Below, piece by piece: positions 16,811-25,592 of a stretch of 43,780 nt of DNA. The DNA comes from JAKOQB01 sp036824465. GTDB taxonomy: Bacteria > Pseudomonadota > Gammaproteobacteria > Burkholderiales > Burkholderiaceae_F. Within the stretch, counting starts at the first letter, position 1; every line of letters begins with the position of its first letter. The stretch is taken from NCBI GenBank assembly GCA_036824465.1, contig DAITAC010000026.1, positions 1-43,780 on the forward strand, written 5' to 3'. The notes below the pieces were generated by a model that was not told where the DNA came from, did no database searches, and worked only from the letters and a program-made list of their open reading frames with translations. Position numbers and translations under genes: made by a program.

Positions 16811-16909
16811 ATGCCGGGGATGGACATGCCCTGGTTTCAGACGCACTGCTGCCTGCGTCAAATGATGTGCAGCGCTGAAGCGGTCCCGGCCAGACTGGAC
16901 TGCAAATGA
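16811..16909 (+). CDS. Possible 32-residue Met/Cys-rich micro-ORF
   Basis: This frame runs MPGMDMPWFQTHCCLRQMMC then SAEAVPARLDCK, and its stop codon TGA directly abuts an ATG (16910) in frame with the next gene. Six methionines and four cysteines in 32 residues is a striking composition, reminiscent of metal-handling peptides. However, no ribosome site is visible before its ATG, and a frame this short can arise by chance. It could instead be a leader peptide that couples translation to the 74-residue gene. Confidence 0.25.
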   Translation: MPGMDMPWFQTHCCLRQMMCSAEAVPARLDCK

Positions 16910-16924
16910 ATGAGGAGATTCGCC

Positions 16925-17149
16925 ATGAACCGTTTCCATCGTTTCACCGCCGTCGCATCCGTATTTGCAGCAATCGCGATCACTCCCCTGGCGTCGCACG
17001 CCGAATACAAATGCAGTGAGCCGCACGGCATGATCGACAAGCGCGCTTGCGGGCAGGCCGCGGCGGGTCCCGAAGCGCTGCGGCGCTTCGTCGAGCGCAC
17101 GCGCATGATCTACGGGCTGTACTACTGGGACTACGCCCGCCGCGATTAG
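16925..17149 (+). CDS. 74-residue exported protein
   Basis: ATG 16925 follows GAGGAG with good spacing; an alternative ATG at 16910 would add MRRFA. The product has a Sec signal peptide (MNRFHRFTAVASVFAAIAIT, cleavage near ASHA-EYKC). The mature ~48-residue domain has two cysteines (EYKCSEPHGMIDKRACGQAA) that may pair. A conserved-looking helix follows: ALRRFVERTRMIYGLYYWDY. I recall comparable short exported proteins in Burkholderiales but know of no function. It lies in the same direction as the 56-residue gene, 128 bp downstream, and probably belongs to the same regulon. Confidence 0.75.
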   Translation: MNRFHRFTAVASVFAAIAITPLASHAEYKCSEPHGMIDKRACGQAAAGPEALRRFVERTRMIYGLYYWDYARRD

Positions 17150-17343
17150 CTGTCAGCGGTCGCAGTCAGTTCGGTCGTCGAGCCGATACCGACGGCCGCG
17201 AAGGAGCCAATGGCGGCCGTTGCGCGCAGGAGCTATTAAGCCTGCCGACCGCGGGAGGTGCGCTTGCATCTCCGGCGGGAGGCGCAAGCGCGCGGCGGTC
17301 GACCGCAGGGGCATGCGCTGCGGCCTGCGCTTACCATCCGCGC

Positions 17344-18363
17344 ATGGAACCGCAACCAGCCGACGCCCACGCCGCGCCGTACGGCGCATTGACGCCGGAT
17401 ACCGTGCTCAACGCGCTCGACTCGATCGGGTTGCTCACGACCGGCCAACTGCTCGCGCTCAACAGCTACGAGAACCGTGTGTTCCAGATCGGCGTGGAGA
17501 GCGCCGACGGCGGAGCACGTTTCGTGGTCGCCAAGTTCTATCGGCCGGGACGCTGGACCGATGCGCAGATCCTGGAAGAGCACGCGTTCGTCGCCGAGCT
17601 GGTAGCGCGCGAGATTCCAGCCGTGCCGCCGCTCGTGATGCACGGTACGACGCTGCACTCATTCGAGGGTTTTCGCGTCGCGGTCTCGCCGCGCCAGGGC
17701 GGACGCGCGCCCAACCTCGACGATCCTGACGTGCTCGAATGGCTCGGACGCTTTCTCGGTCGCATTCATGCTGTCGGCGCCATGGAGTCGTTCCAACACC
17801 GGCCCACGCTCGACATCGACGGCTTTGGCGTCGAGCCGCGCGCTTACCTGCTTGAACATGACTGGCTGCCGCCGGACGTGCGCAGCGTCTACGCCGGCGT
17901 CATCCAGCAGGCGCTGGACGAGATCAGGCGCTGTTACGAACGCGCCGGTGACGTGCCGTTGATCCGGCTGCATGGCGACGTGCACGAAGGCAACGTGCTG
18001 TGGACCGAGAGTGCGACGAGCGCTGGGCCGCACTTCGTCGACTTCGACGACAGCCGCATGGGGCCGGCGGTTCAGGACCTGTGGATGCTGCTCGGTGATC
18101 ACGATCAGATGGCCGCGCGCCTGCGCGACGTACTGGCCGGCTACGAAGACTTCGCCGAGTTCGATCGGCGCGAACTGAATCTGATCGAGGCGCTGCGTAC
18201 GCTGCGATTGATCCACTACTCGGCATGGATTGCACGCCGCTGGGACGATCCGGCTTTCCCGGCGGCGTTCCCGTGGTTCAACACGCCGCGCTACTGGGAG
18301 GAGCGCATCCTCGAACTGCGCGAGCAGATCGCGGCGATGCAGGAGGCGCCGCTCATTGCCTGA
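17344..18363 (+). CDS. srkA: Stress response kinase A (YihE/SrkA family)
   Basis: The 339-residue protein-kinase-like (APH fold) enzyme has NSYENRVFQIGVE in the nucleotide-binding lobe, catalytic loop LHGDVHEGNVLW (Asp near residue 209) and metal-binding HFVDFDDSRMGPAVQDLWML. SrkA phosphorylates Ser/Thr and protects against envelope-stress death (known from E. coli). The ATG at 17344 gives the family-typical N-terminus (LNALDSIGLLTTGQLLALNS after ~18 residues); the frame is open farther upstream without homology. About 190 bp of non-coding sequence separates it from the small exported gene. Confidence 0.93.
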   Translation: MEPQPADAHAAPYGALTPDTVLNALDSIGLLTTGQLLALNSYENRVFQIGVESADGGARFVVAKFYRPGRWTDAQILEEHAFVAELVAREIPAVPPLVMHGTTLHSFEGFRVAVSPRQGGRAPNLDDPDVLEWLGRFLGRIHAVGAMESFQHRPTLDIDGFGVEPRAYLLEHDWLPPDVRSVYAGVIQQALDEIRRCYERAGDVPLIRLHGDVHEGNVLWTESATSAGPHFVDFDDSRMGPAVQDLWMLLGDHDQMAARLRDVLAGYEDFAEFDRRELNLIEALRTLRLIHYSAWIARRWDDPAFPAAFPWFNTPRYWEERILELREQIAAMQEAPLIA

Positions 18364-18454
18364 GATCGACGCGATTAATCCTTGACCCGTCAAGGGACTC
18401 CGCTGCAGCGCAACAGATACACTCCGCGATGAAGCGCACGCCTTGCACGAGTCG

Positions 18455-21400
18455 ATGAACGCCCCGCTGTCGCCCCACGCTCTGAAGCGCCGCGCGCCCG
18501 AAGCCGAACCGCCGGCCCGCCTGCGCGAGATCCCCTACAACTACACGTCGTTCTCGGATCGCGAGATCGTGATCCGGCTGCTGGGCGCCGAAGCGTGGCG
18601 CGTGCTCGACGGATTGCGCTCCGAGCGCCGCACCGGGCGCTCCGCGCGCATGCTGTACGAGGTGCTGGGGGATGTCTGGGTCGTGCAGCGCAATCCGTAT
18701 CTGCAGGACGACCTGCTCGACAATCCGAAGCGACGCGTGCTGCTGGTGGAGGCGCTGCATCACCGGCTGGGTGAGATCGAGAAGCGGCGCGAACCCGACG
18801 ATCGCGAACGCGATGCGAAGGTCGGTCTGCTGCTCGATGCCGCGCGCAAATGCGTGGCGAAATTCGAACAGGACTTTCGCGACACCTGGGACCTGCGCAA
18901 GAAGGCGAAAAAGTTATTTGCGCGCGTCACGCGTGACGACAACGCGTGCTTCGACGCCTTCGCGCGCGTTTCACATGTGACCGACGCGACCGACTGGCGC
19001 GTCGAGTATCCGTTCGTGGTGCTGACCCCCGATACCGAGGACGAGGTGCCCGCGCTGGTGCGGGCATGCTTCGAACTCGGACTCACCATCATTCCGCGCG
19101 GCGGCGGCACCGGCTACACGGGGAGTGCGGTGCCGCTGACGGCGCAGTCGGCGGTGATCAATACCGAGAAGCTGGAGACGCTGGGCGAAGTTGAATCAAC
19201 TGCGTTGCCGGGCGTGGGTGAGCCGCGTTCGACGATCCTTTCCGGCGCGGGCGTGGTGACGCGGCGGGTGGCCGATGCGGCCGAGCGTGCAGGACTGGTA
19301 TTCGCAGTTGATCCGACCTCGGCTGACTCGTCATGCGTCGGCGGCAACATCGCGATGAACGCTGGCGGCAAGAAAGCCGTGCTGTGGGGCACGGCGCTCG
19401 ACAATCTGGTGTGGTGGCGCATGGTCGACCCGGAGGGTCACTGGCTCGAGGCCACGCGCGTCGAGCACAACCTCGGCAAGATCCACGACGCCGCGGTCGC
19501 GAAGTTCGACCTCGTGTGGAAGGACGGTCGCCAGCCGGCGGAACGCGCGAAGGAGCTGAAGCGCGAGCGGCTCGAGATCGATGGCGCGAAATTCCGCAAG
19601 GTCGGGCTCGGCAAGGACGTCACGGACAAGTTCCTCGGCGGATTGCCAGGCATCCAGAAGGAAGGCTGCGACGGCCTGGTCACGTCGGCGCGCTGGCTGC
19701 TGCACCGGATGCCTAAGCACATACGCACGGTGTGCCTGGAGTTCTTCGGCAACGCACGCGAGGCGGTGCCGTCGATCGTCGAGATCAAGAACTACCTCGG
19801 GACGCTGGCGCAGACGAGCGTTGCCGCACTCGACCGCGGCGCCCCGTCGCCGGTCCTGCTGGCTGGGCTCGAGCATCTTGACGAGCGTTACCTGCGCGCC
19901 GTCGGCTACTCGACCAAGTCCAAGCGCGGCGTGCTGCCGAAGATGGTGTTACTCGGCGACGTCGTCGGCGATGACGATGCGGCGGTGGCGCGCGCGACGA
20001 GCGAAGTCGTGCGCATCGCCAATGCGCGCGCCGGTGAAGGATTCATCGCCGTCAGCGTCGAGGCGCGCAAGAAGTTCTGGCTCGATCGCGCCAAGACCGC
20101 GGCGATCGCCAAGCACACCAATGCGTTCAAGCTGAATGAGGACGTGGTGATCCCGCTGGAGCGGATGGGCGACTACACCAACGCAATCGAGCGCATCAAC
20201 ATCGAGCTATCGATCCGCAACAAGCTGGAGCTGCTCGACGGGATCGATCAGTACCTTGGCACCGAGATCCATCTGGGCAAGACCGGTGACGTGGAGTTCG
20301 ATCGGCTGTCGCGCGAGGAAATTCTTGGCGACCGCATCGAGCAGGCGCGCGAGTTGATCGCGTACACGCGAGCGCGGTGGCGCTATCTGCTCGAGCACTT
20401 CGACCTGCCGGTCGCTCAGGCTGCATCGCAGCTCGCAGCGCTGGGGATCACGCACGTGGCTGGGGCGCCCGACGCCCGACGCCCGACGCCGACCCTCATC
20501 GACCTGCTTCAGGACCGCGCGATCCGTGTCTCATGGAAGACTGAAGTTCGCGCAGCGCTGGAACGCATCTTCTCGGGCGCCGCATTCGCGCCGGTGCTGG
20601 CTGACTGCGAAGCGATCCATCAGCGGGTGCTGACCGGCCGCGTGTTCGTCGCGCTGCACATGCATGCCGGCGATGGCAACGTGCACACCAACATCCCGGT
20701 CAATTCCGACAACTACGAGATGCTGCACACTGCGCATGCGACGGTGGCGCGCATCATGCAGATCGCCCGTGATCTGGATGGAGTGATCTCGGGGGAGCAC
20801 GGCATCGGCATCACCAAGCTGGAGTTCCTGCGCGATGATGAGACGCGCGACTTCCGCGCCTACAAGAATCGCATCGACCCCGAAGGCCGCTTCAACCGGG
20901 GCAAGCTGCTGCCCGGCGCGACGCTCGCCAACGCCTACACGCCGAGCTTCGGCTTGATGGGGCACGAGTCGCTGATCATGCAGCAATCCGACATCAACTC
21001 GATCTCGGATGCGATCAAGGACTGCCTGCGCTGCGGCAAGTGCAAACCGGTGTGCGCCACGCACGTTCCGCGCGCCAACCTGCTTTATTCGCCGCGTAAC
21101 AAGATCCTCGCCGCGTCGCTGCTGATCGAGGCGTTCCTGTACGAGGAGCAGACGCGGCGCGGCGTGAGCCTGAAACACTGGGACGAATTCTCCGACGTGG
21201 CCGACCACTGCACCGTCTGCCACAAGTGTCTGACACCTTGCCCGGTCGACATCGACTTCGGCGACGTGACCATGGCAATGCGCGACCTGCTGCGGCGGAT
21301 GGGCAAGAAGCGGTTCAATCCCGGCACCGCGGCGTCGATGTTCTTCCTGAACGCCACCAACCCCGAAACGATCAAGTTCGCGCGCAAGGTGATGATCGAG

Positions 21401-22435
21401 TGGGGTTACATGGCGCAGCGCTGGGGCAACCGCATCTTCCGCCTCGCTGCGAAGGCACAGACAAGGAAACCGCCGGCAACCACCGGCAAACCGCCGCTGA
21501 CCGCGCAGGTGATCCACTTCGTCAACAAGAAGATGCCGGCAGGACTGCCGAAGAAAACCGCGCGCGCGCTGCTCGATATCGAAGACGCGCGCTACGTGCC
21601 GATCATCCGTGACCCGCACAAGACCGCGAGCGACGCCGAGGCGGTGTTCTATTTCCCGGGTTGTGGCAGCGAGCGGCTGTTTTCACAGGTCGGATTGGCC
21701 ACGCAGGCGATGCTTTGGCATGTCGGCGTGCAGACGGTGCTGCCGCCGGGCTATCTGTGCTGCGGCTACCCGCAGCGCGGCGCAGGCCAGTTCGACCGCG
21801 CCGAGAAGATCATCACCGATAACCGCGTGCTGTTTCATCGCGTCGCCAACACCTTGAACTATCTCGATATCAAGACCGTGGTGGTCAGCTGCGGCACCTG
21901 CTACGACCAGTTGGCCGGCTACGAATTCGGGCAGATCTTTCCCGGCTGCCGCATCATCGACATTCACGAGTATCTGCTCGAGAAGGGCGTGAAGCTGGAA
22001 GGTGTAGCCGGCGTGCGCTACATGTATCACGACCCCTGCCATTCGCCGATGAAGCTGCAGGATCCGCTGAAGACTGTCAATGCACTGATCGCCACGGCCG
22101 ACGCGGTGAAGATTGAGAAGAACGACCGCTGCTGCGGCGAAAGCGGCACGCTGGCGATCACGCGACCCGATGTGTCGACGCAGGTGCGATTCCGCAAGGA
22201 AGAAGAGGTGCGCAAGCTCGCCGCCAAGCTGCGCAGCGGCGACTTCAAGGGTGAAGTGAAGGTGCTGACCTCGTGCCCGTCGTGCCTCCAGGGGCTGAAG
22301 CGCTACAACGACGATGCGCAGACCGACGCCGATTACATCGTCATCGAGATGGCGCGCCACCTGCTGGGCAAGGACTGGTTGCCGCAGTATGTCGCCCGGG
22401 CGAATGCGGGCGGGATAGAGCGCGTACTCGTCTAG
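18455..22435 (+). CDS. Giant FAD/FMN-binding oxidoreductase with Fe-S and CCG domains (DUF3683 type)
   Basis: The 1326-residue fusion combines, in order: a DUF3683-like N-terminus (IPYNYTSFSDREIVIRLLG); a PCMH/GlcD-type FAD domain (TIIPRGGGTGYTGSAVPLTA; SSCVGGNIAMNAGGKKAVLW); and a D-2-hydroxyacid dehydrogenase C-terminus (HMHAGDGNVHTN; SGEHGIGITKLEFL). Two 4Fe-4S motifs follow (CLRCGKCKPVC near residue 857; CTVCHKCLTPCPV near 918), then two GlcF-like cysteine-rich CCG domains (FPGCGSERLFSQ ~1065; CCGESG ~1226). It looks like GlcD and GlcF in one chain and probably oxidises a D-2-hydroxyacid, passing electrons to quinone; the substrate is unknown. The start chosen is ATG 18455; a TTG lies 12 bp upstream. 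A heptamer repeat is embedded at 20466-20494. Confidence 0.92.
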   Translation: MNAPLSPHALKRRAPEAEPPARLREIPYNYTSFSDREIVIRLLGAEAWRVLDGLRSERRTGRSARMLYEVLGDVWVVQRNPYLQDDLLDNPKRRVLLVEALHHRLGEIEKRREPDDRERDAKVGLLLDAARKCVAKFEQDFRDTWDLRKKAKKLFARVTRDDNACFDAFARVSHVTDATDWRVEYPFVVLTPDTEDEVPALVRACFELGLTIIPRGGGTGYTGSAVPLTAQSAVINTEKLETLGEVESTALPGVGEPRSTILSGAGVVTRRVADAAERAGLVFAVDPTSADSSCVGGNIAMNAGGKKAVLWGTALDNLVWWRMVDPEGHWLEATRVEHNLGKIHDAAVAKFDLVWKDGRQPAERAKELKRERLEIDGAKFRKVGLGKDVTDKFLGGLPGIQKEGCDGLVTSARWLLHRMPKHIRTVCLEFFGNAREAVPSIVEIKNYLGTLAQTSVAALDRGAPSPVLLAGLEHLDERYLRAVGYSTKSKRGVLPKMVLLGDVVGDDDAAVARATSEVVRIANARAGEGFIAVSVEARKKFWLDRAKTAAIAKHTNAFKLNEDVVIPLERMGDYTNAIERINIELSIRNKLELLDGIDQYLGTEIHLGKTGDVEFDRLSREEILGDRIEQARELIAYTRARWRYLLEHFDLPVAQAASQLAALGITHVAGAPDARRPTPTLIDLLQDRAIRVSWKTEVRAALERIFSGAAFAPVLADCEAIHQRVLTGRVFVALHMHAGDGNVHTNIPVNSDNYEMLHTAHATVARIMQIARDLDGVISGEHGIGITKLEFLRDDETRDFRAYKNRIDPEGRFNRGKLLPGATLANAYTPSFGLMGHESLIMQQSDINSISDAIKDCLRCGKCKPVCATHVPRANLLYSPRNKILAASLLIEAFLYEEQTRRGVSLKHWDEFSDVADHCTVCHKCLTPCPVDIDFGDVTMAMRDLLRRMGKKRFNPGTAASMFFLNATNPETIKFARKVMIEWGYMAQRWGNRIFRLAAKAQTRKPPATTGKPPLTAQVIHFVNKKMPAGLPKKTARALLDIEDARYVPIIRDPHKTASDAEAVFYFPGCGSERLFSQVGLATQAMLWHVGVQTVLPPGYLCCGYPQRGAGQFDRAEKIITDNRVLFHRVANTLNYLDIKTVVVSCGTCYDQLAGYEFGQIFPGCRIIDIHEYLLEKGVKLEGVAGVRYMYHDPCHSPMKLQDPLKTVNALIATADAVKIEKNDRCCGESGTLAITRPDVSTQVRFRKEEEVRKLAAKLRSGDFKGEVKVLTSCPSCLQGLKRYNDDAQTDADYIVIEMARHLLGKDWLPQYVARANAGGIERVLV
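20466..20494. repeat. Heptamer tandem repeat (GCCCGAC) inside the oxidoreductase gene
   Basis: Three perfect GCCCGAC units (20467-20487) and a shortened fourth encode the linker APDARRPTPT near residue 671. The unit matches the repeats at 30178-30205 and 35495-35631. Confidence 0.6.
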
Positions 22436-22454
22436 CCGGGACGCATGCAGCCGG

Positions 22455-22679
22455 TTAAGTGCCCGGCCCTCGCGCCGCCGGCTTTCCGCCCATTGAATCT
22501 CGAATCGCCTGCGGATCGACCACTTGCACATCAGACGAATCGCGATTCCTCGGGATAATGCTGCCGGTCCGGTACGCGGGCGCGTTTCGTGCCTCGTTGG
22601 GCTGCGATCCCGTGTCTGTGGCGCAGCCACTCGCGAGTCCCATACCAGCCAGCATGATCCACGCCGCCAATTGACGCAT
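22455..22679 (-). CDS. Small lipoprotein of unknown function
   Basis: ATG 22679 follows GGAGAG and gives 74 residues. The N-terminus MRQLAAWIMLAGMGLASGCA is a lipoprotein signal with lipobox LASGC (Cys19). The mature part is short, polar and probably disordered, containing YRTGSIIPRNRDSSDVQVVD. RTGS followed by IPR is a motif I associate with small lipoproteins of Burkholderiales, but no function is known. It converges on the large oxidoreductase and is divergent from the HIT gene, sharing a 124-bp promoter region. Confidence 0.78.
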   Translation of the reverse strand: MRQLAAWIMLAGMGLASGCATDTGSQPNEARNAPAYRTGSIIPRNRDSSDVQVVDPQAIRDSMGGKPAARGPGT

Positions 22680-22803
22680 CCGTGTCTCTCCGTAATCGGG
22701 CAAAGTCCGAACAATACGCAAGACCATTTTAAACACGGCGAATGCACTGTCGCCGTCGCAGCAAGCGGCAGCACAATGCCGTCCACTGACACGGAGTACC
22801 GCA

Positions 22804-23235
22804 ATGAAAGCCGCTGAATGCGAACTGTGCCGGCTCGATGGCGGCGCACTCGTGCTACGCAATGAGGAGTTGCGCATCGTGCTGGCCGATGAACCGGAGT
22901 ACCCGGGTTTCTGCCGGGTAATCTGGAATGCACACGTGCGCGAGATGACCGATCTTGCGCCGCCGCAGATCGCGCGCCTGATGGGCGCGGTATTCGCTGT
23001 CGAAGATGCGTTGCGCGCGGTCTGCAAACCGCTCAAGATCAATCTCGCCAGCCTGGGCAACGTGACGCCGCACGTGCATTGGCACGTGATCGCGCGCTTT
23101 GCCGACGATCCGCACTATCCGAAGCCGGTCTGGGCCGAGCGCCAGCGCGAAGGCGATGCGGCATCCATCGCCGCGCGATGTGTGCTGCTGCCGCGGTTGA
23201 CCGACGAGATCCGCGCGCGCATCAAAGCGCAGTAA
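22804..23235 (+). CDS. HIT family hydrolase
   Basis: The 143-residue protein carries the histidine-triad signature HVHWHVIARF near residues 96-105, preceded by the conserved NLASLGNVTPH. An N-terminal CELC motif (Cys6, Cys9) with two cysteines is common in this proteobacterial subfamily. HIT proteins hydrolyse or transfer nucleotides (AMP derivatives, Ap4A-like); the exact substrate is unknown. It is a single gene, convergent with the SPOR gene (16 bp between stops). Confidence 0.93.
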   Translation: MKAAECELCRLDGGALVLRNEELRIVLADEPEYPGFCRVIWNAHVREMTDLAPPQIARLMGAVFAVEDALRAVCKPLKINLASLGNVTPHVHWHVIARFADDPHYPKPVWAERQREGDAASIAARCVLLPRLTDEIRARIKAQ

Positions 23236-23251
23236 GCGGTGGCGCGCGGCG

Positions 23252-23923
23252 TCACTGCGCGCATGGCGCCAGCCGCGTGGCCGCGAACTCCTTCTGCAAG
23301 GCGGCCAGCTGCTGCGCGGTCGCTGCGTCCGGCGCCTTGATCTGAAAGCGCCGCCCGGCATTACCCGACGGGCGATCGGTCACTCGCACTCCTTTGATGC
23401 CGCGCTGCTCGAGATCACTCTGGTGCTTCAGCGCCAGGTCACGATCCTTGAACGATCCGAGCGAGATCGCATTGCGCAGCGTGGCGCTTTCGATCACCAT
23501 CAGGTCACGTACGCCGCGGCCGCGCAACTGATCGGCAATGCGCTCGGCTTCCGCGCGCGTCGCGAGCGGAGGCAGGAAGACCATGTACCAGCCGGTCGGA
23601 TCGGCCTCTATCACTTGCAGCCGATCGGCCAGATTCAGCGCCTCCAGCCGCGTCTGCACGCGATCCGCCACGTCTACGGAGAAGTCGCCCAATTCCATGC
23701 ACGCGGCCGCGCTTGCCTCTTTCCGCTCGGGCGCGACGTTCTTGCCGCCTTCGCGCAACCGACGCAGATCAGCGTCGGTCAGCAGGCGAATCCGCTCCGG
23801 TTCGATCTGGCGCGTGATGCGCTCCGGCTCGCGCCCCGTCTGCGCCACCGGACCAAACAGACCCTGCTGGTACGCGAGGAGCAGCACGTTGGCAAGCAGG
23901 AGGATCAGAAACGCGGCTCTCAT
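23252..23923 (-). CDS. SPOR-domain membrane protein
   Basis: The 223-residue protein has one N-terminal transmembrane helix (MRAAFLILLLANVLLLAYQQ), a charged linker rich in Glu/Arg, CMELGDFSVDVADRVQTRLE, and a C-terminal SPOR domain (~130-200: SLGSFKDRDLALKHQSDLEQ). SPOR domains bind denuded glycan strands at division sites. It starts inside the end of coaX with a 4-bp ATGA overlap and is the last gene of the birA-coaX-SPOR operon, an arrangement I recall as common in Burkholderiales. Two cysteines (CMELGDFSV and near the C-terminus) could pair. Confidence 0.88.
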   Translation of the reverse strand: MRAAFLILLLANVLLLAYQQGLFGPVAQTGREPERITRQIEPERIRLLTDADLRRLREGGKNVAPERKEASAAACMELGDFSVDVADRVQTRLEALNLADRLQVIEADPTGWYMVFLPPLATRAEAERIADQLRGRGVRDLMVIESATLRNAISLGSFKDRDLALKHQSDLEQRGIKGVRVTDRPSGNAGRRFQIKAPDAATAQQLAALQKEFAATRLAPCAQ

Positions 23924-24726
23924 CGCGCCGCTTCCGTATGCGCCAGCGCATGCGCGCGCAGCAGTACGCCGCGCAGCACCAGGTTGGCCTCGATCGAGAT
24001 GGCGGCGACCAGACCCACCTCGAATGCCATATATGGCCGTAGCGCCGGCGCGTATCCGCCCCCGAGCAGCAATTGCAGCGGGCCGTGGTCTGACGCGAAG
24101 CGCCGCACACGTCGCTCGATGAGTCCGAGCTGGCTGTCCAGCACACCGGTGGTGATCGCGTCATCGGTGTTGTCCGGATGCGCGACGTGCTCGCCTTCTG
24201 CGAGCGGCAGCTGCGCGGTCCGCCGCGCCAGGCTGTCAAACATCAGCCCCACGCCTGGCGCGATGACACCGCCAACGAAGCGCCCATCGGCGCTGACGCA
24301 GTCGACCGTCGTCGCGGTGCCTGCATTGACGACGACCAGCGCGTGGTCCGGACAGGCAGCACGCGCGGCCAGCATCGCGTGCCAGCGGTCGGCACCGAGC
24401 TGCAACGGATTGCGATAGCCATTGCGAAGATGCAGATCAACGGCTGAGAACTCCGACTGTGACCCGAACCACGTCACCTGCACGCCCGACAGGTCCTTCA
24501 CCACATCGTCGATCGCGCGCTGCACAGCGGCGTCGGCCACACTGCAGCCAAAGGCTGCATCGACCGGCCATGGCACGCGCTGCCGCAGATCGTTGGCGAG
24601 CGCATCACGCAAGCCGGACGCAATGGCGAGCGCGCTGCCGACCGTCGCGACTCGCGCGCCGGCAACCTCCTCTGCCGATGCCCACTTGAGCGCCGAATTG
24701 CCGGCGTCGAACAGCAACCAGGTCAT
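23920..24726 (-). CDS. coaX: Type III pantothenate kinase
   Basis: The 268-residue enzyme phosphorylates pantothenate, the first step to coenzyme A. The N-terminal phosphate loop LLFDAGNSALKWA (Asp7), the pantothenate/base motif GADRWHAMLAARAACPDHAL and the NAGTATTVDCV segment with its catalytic-region acidic residue identify CoaX. GGVIAPGVGLMFDSLARRTA is also typical. It overlaps birA (upstream) and the SPOR gene (downstream) by 4 bp each, so translation is coupled. No coaA-type enzyme is visible in the window. Confidence 0.95.
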   Translation of the reverse strand: MTWLLFDAGNSALKWASAEEVAGARVATVGSALAIASGLRDALANDLRQRVPWPVDAAFGCSVADAAVQRAIDDVVKDLSGVQVTWFGSQSEFSAVDLHLRNGYRNPLQLGADRWHAMLAARAACPDHALVVVNAGTATTVDCVSADGRFVGGVIAPGVGLMFDSLARRTAQLPLAEGEHVAHPDNTDDAITTGVLDSQLGLIERRVRRFASDHGPLQLLLGGGYAPALRPYMAFEVGLVAAISIEANLVLRGVLLRAHALAHTEAAR

Positions 24727-25592
24727 GGCCTCACGCCCGCATTGCGCACCGACAATTCGCCGCTCGAGAAAGCGCGCAGGCCATCGGAGGTCTGCAATAA
24801 GAAGCGCCCCTCGCCATCGACGCCCAATGCGCGCCCGCGCGCGACGGTGCTGCCCAGCTCCATTACGTCGACGTCCGTATCGGCGTGCGCGAACCAGCGC
24901 ATATAGCGCGGTTGCAGCGGAACAAAACCTCCACGCTCGAATGCGCGCACGATATCCAGGATTGCGTGAGAAAGCTGCGCGATGCGAGCTTCACGCGTCG
25001 CAGCCAGCCGAACCCGCTCGATCCGCTCGTCAAGCGCTGCGATCGGCTGCGCGGCCGATGCGCGCATCGCCGCGTCGACCCACAGGTTGACGCCGACGCC
25101 GATGACGAGCGTGCGCCGGCCCGCGCCGTCGTGTGCAAGCTCACACAGAATGCCCGCCAGCTTGCGACCATTGAGCAGCACGTCGTTGGGCCACTTGAGC
25201 GACGCTTCAACGCCATCGGCCCGCAGCGTCTCAGCGACCGCAATCCCGCAGGCGAGCGTGACCGCCGCAGGCGACTGCAGCGATACCTCGAGCGGGAGCG
25301 CAAGTGAAAACAGCAGTGCAGCGCCCGGGGTGCTGTGCCAGCGGCGCCCGTGCCGGCCGCGGCCCGCGGTTTGCACCAGCGCCGCACGCAGCCGTGGCCG
25401 CGCGGGCTGCATTGCACGTGCCAGCACCAGAAGATCAGCATTCGTCGATCCGGTTTCTCGCACCGCCTCGACGTCAATCGGCTCGCCGGCAGAGTCGAGC
25501 GCGTGCGCAATCAACTCGCGGTCGAGCGGTCGCGCAAAGACGGCGAGCGCGACTGATGCTGCAGGGGCGAGCGACTCCGGGGCAGAACTCAT
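24723..25592 (-). CDS. birA: Biotin--[acetyl-CoA-carboxylase] ligase
   Basis: The 289-residue enzyme attaches biotin to the acetyl-CoA carboxylase carrier protein. Visible motifs are ETGSTNADLLVLA, the biotinyl-AMP loop AGRGRHGRRWHS, and KWPNDVLLNGRKLAGILCEL with the catalytic Lys. The N-terminal winged helix of E. coli BirA is absent, so this is a monofunctional (class I) ligase without repressor function. ATG 25592 gives the family-typical start; the frame extends farther upstream without motifs. It is the first gene of birA-coaX-SPOR and divergent from the VanZ-like gene. Confidence 0.94.
   Translation of the reverse strand: MSSAPESLAPAASVALAVFARPLDRELIAHALDSAGEPIDVEAVRETGSTNADLLVLARAMQPARPRLRAALVQTAGRGRHGRRWHSTPGAALLFSLALPLEVSLQSPAAVTLACGIAVAETLRADGVEASLKWPNDVLLNGRKLAGILCELAHDGAGRRTLVIGVGVNLWVDAAMRASAAQPIAALDERIERVRLAATREARIAQLSHAILDIVRAFERGGFVPLQPRYMRWFAHADTDVDVMELGSTVARGRALGVDGEGRFLLQTSDGLRAFSSGELSVRNAGVRP

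Noticed and set aside
21683..22933. A 416-codon minus-strand frame opposite the end of the large oxidoreductase
   Set aside because: Antisense shadow; only the short lipoprotein frame at 22455-22679, in another part of this region, has a signal peptide and ribosome site.
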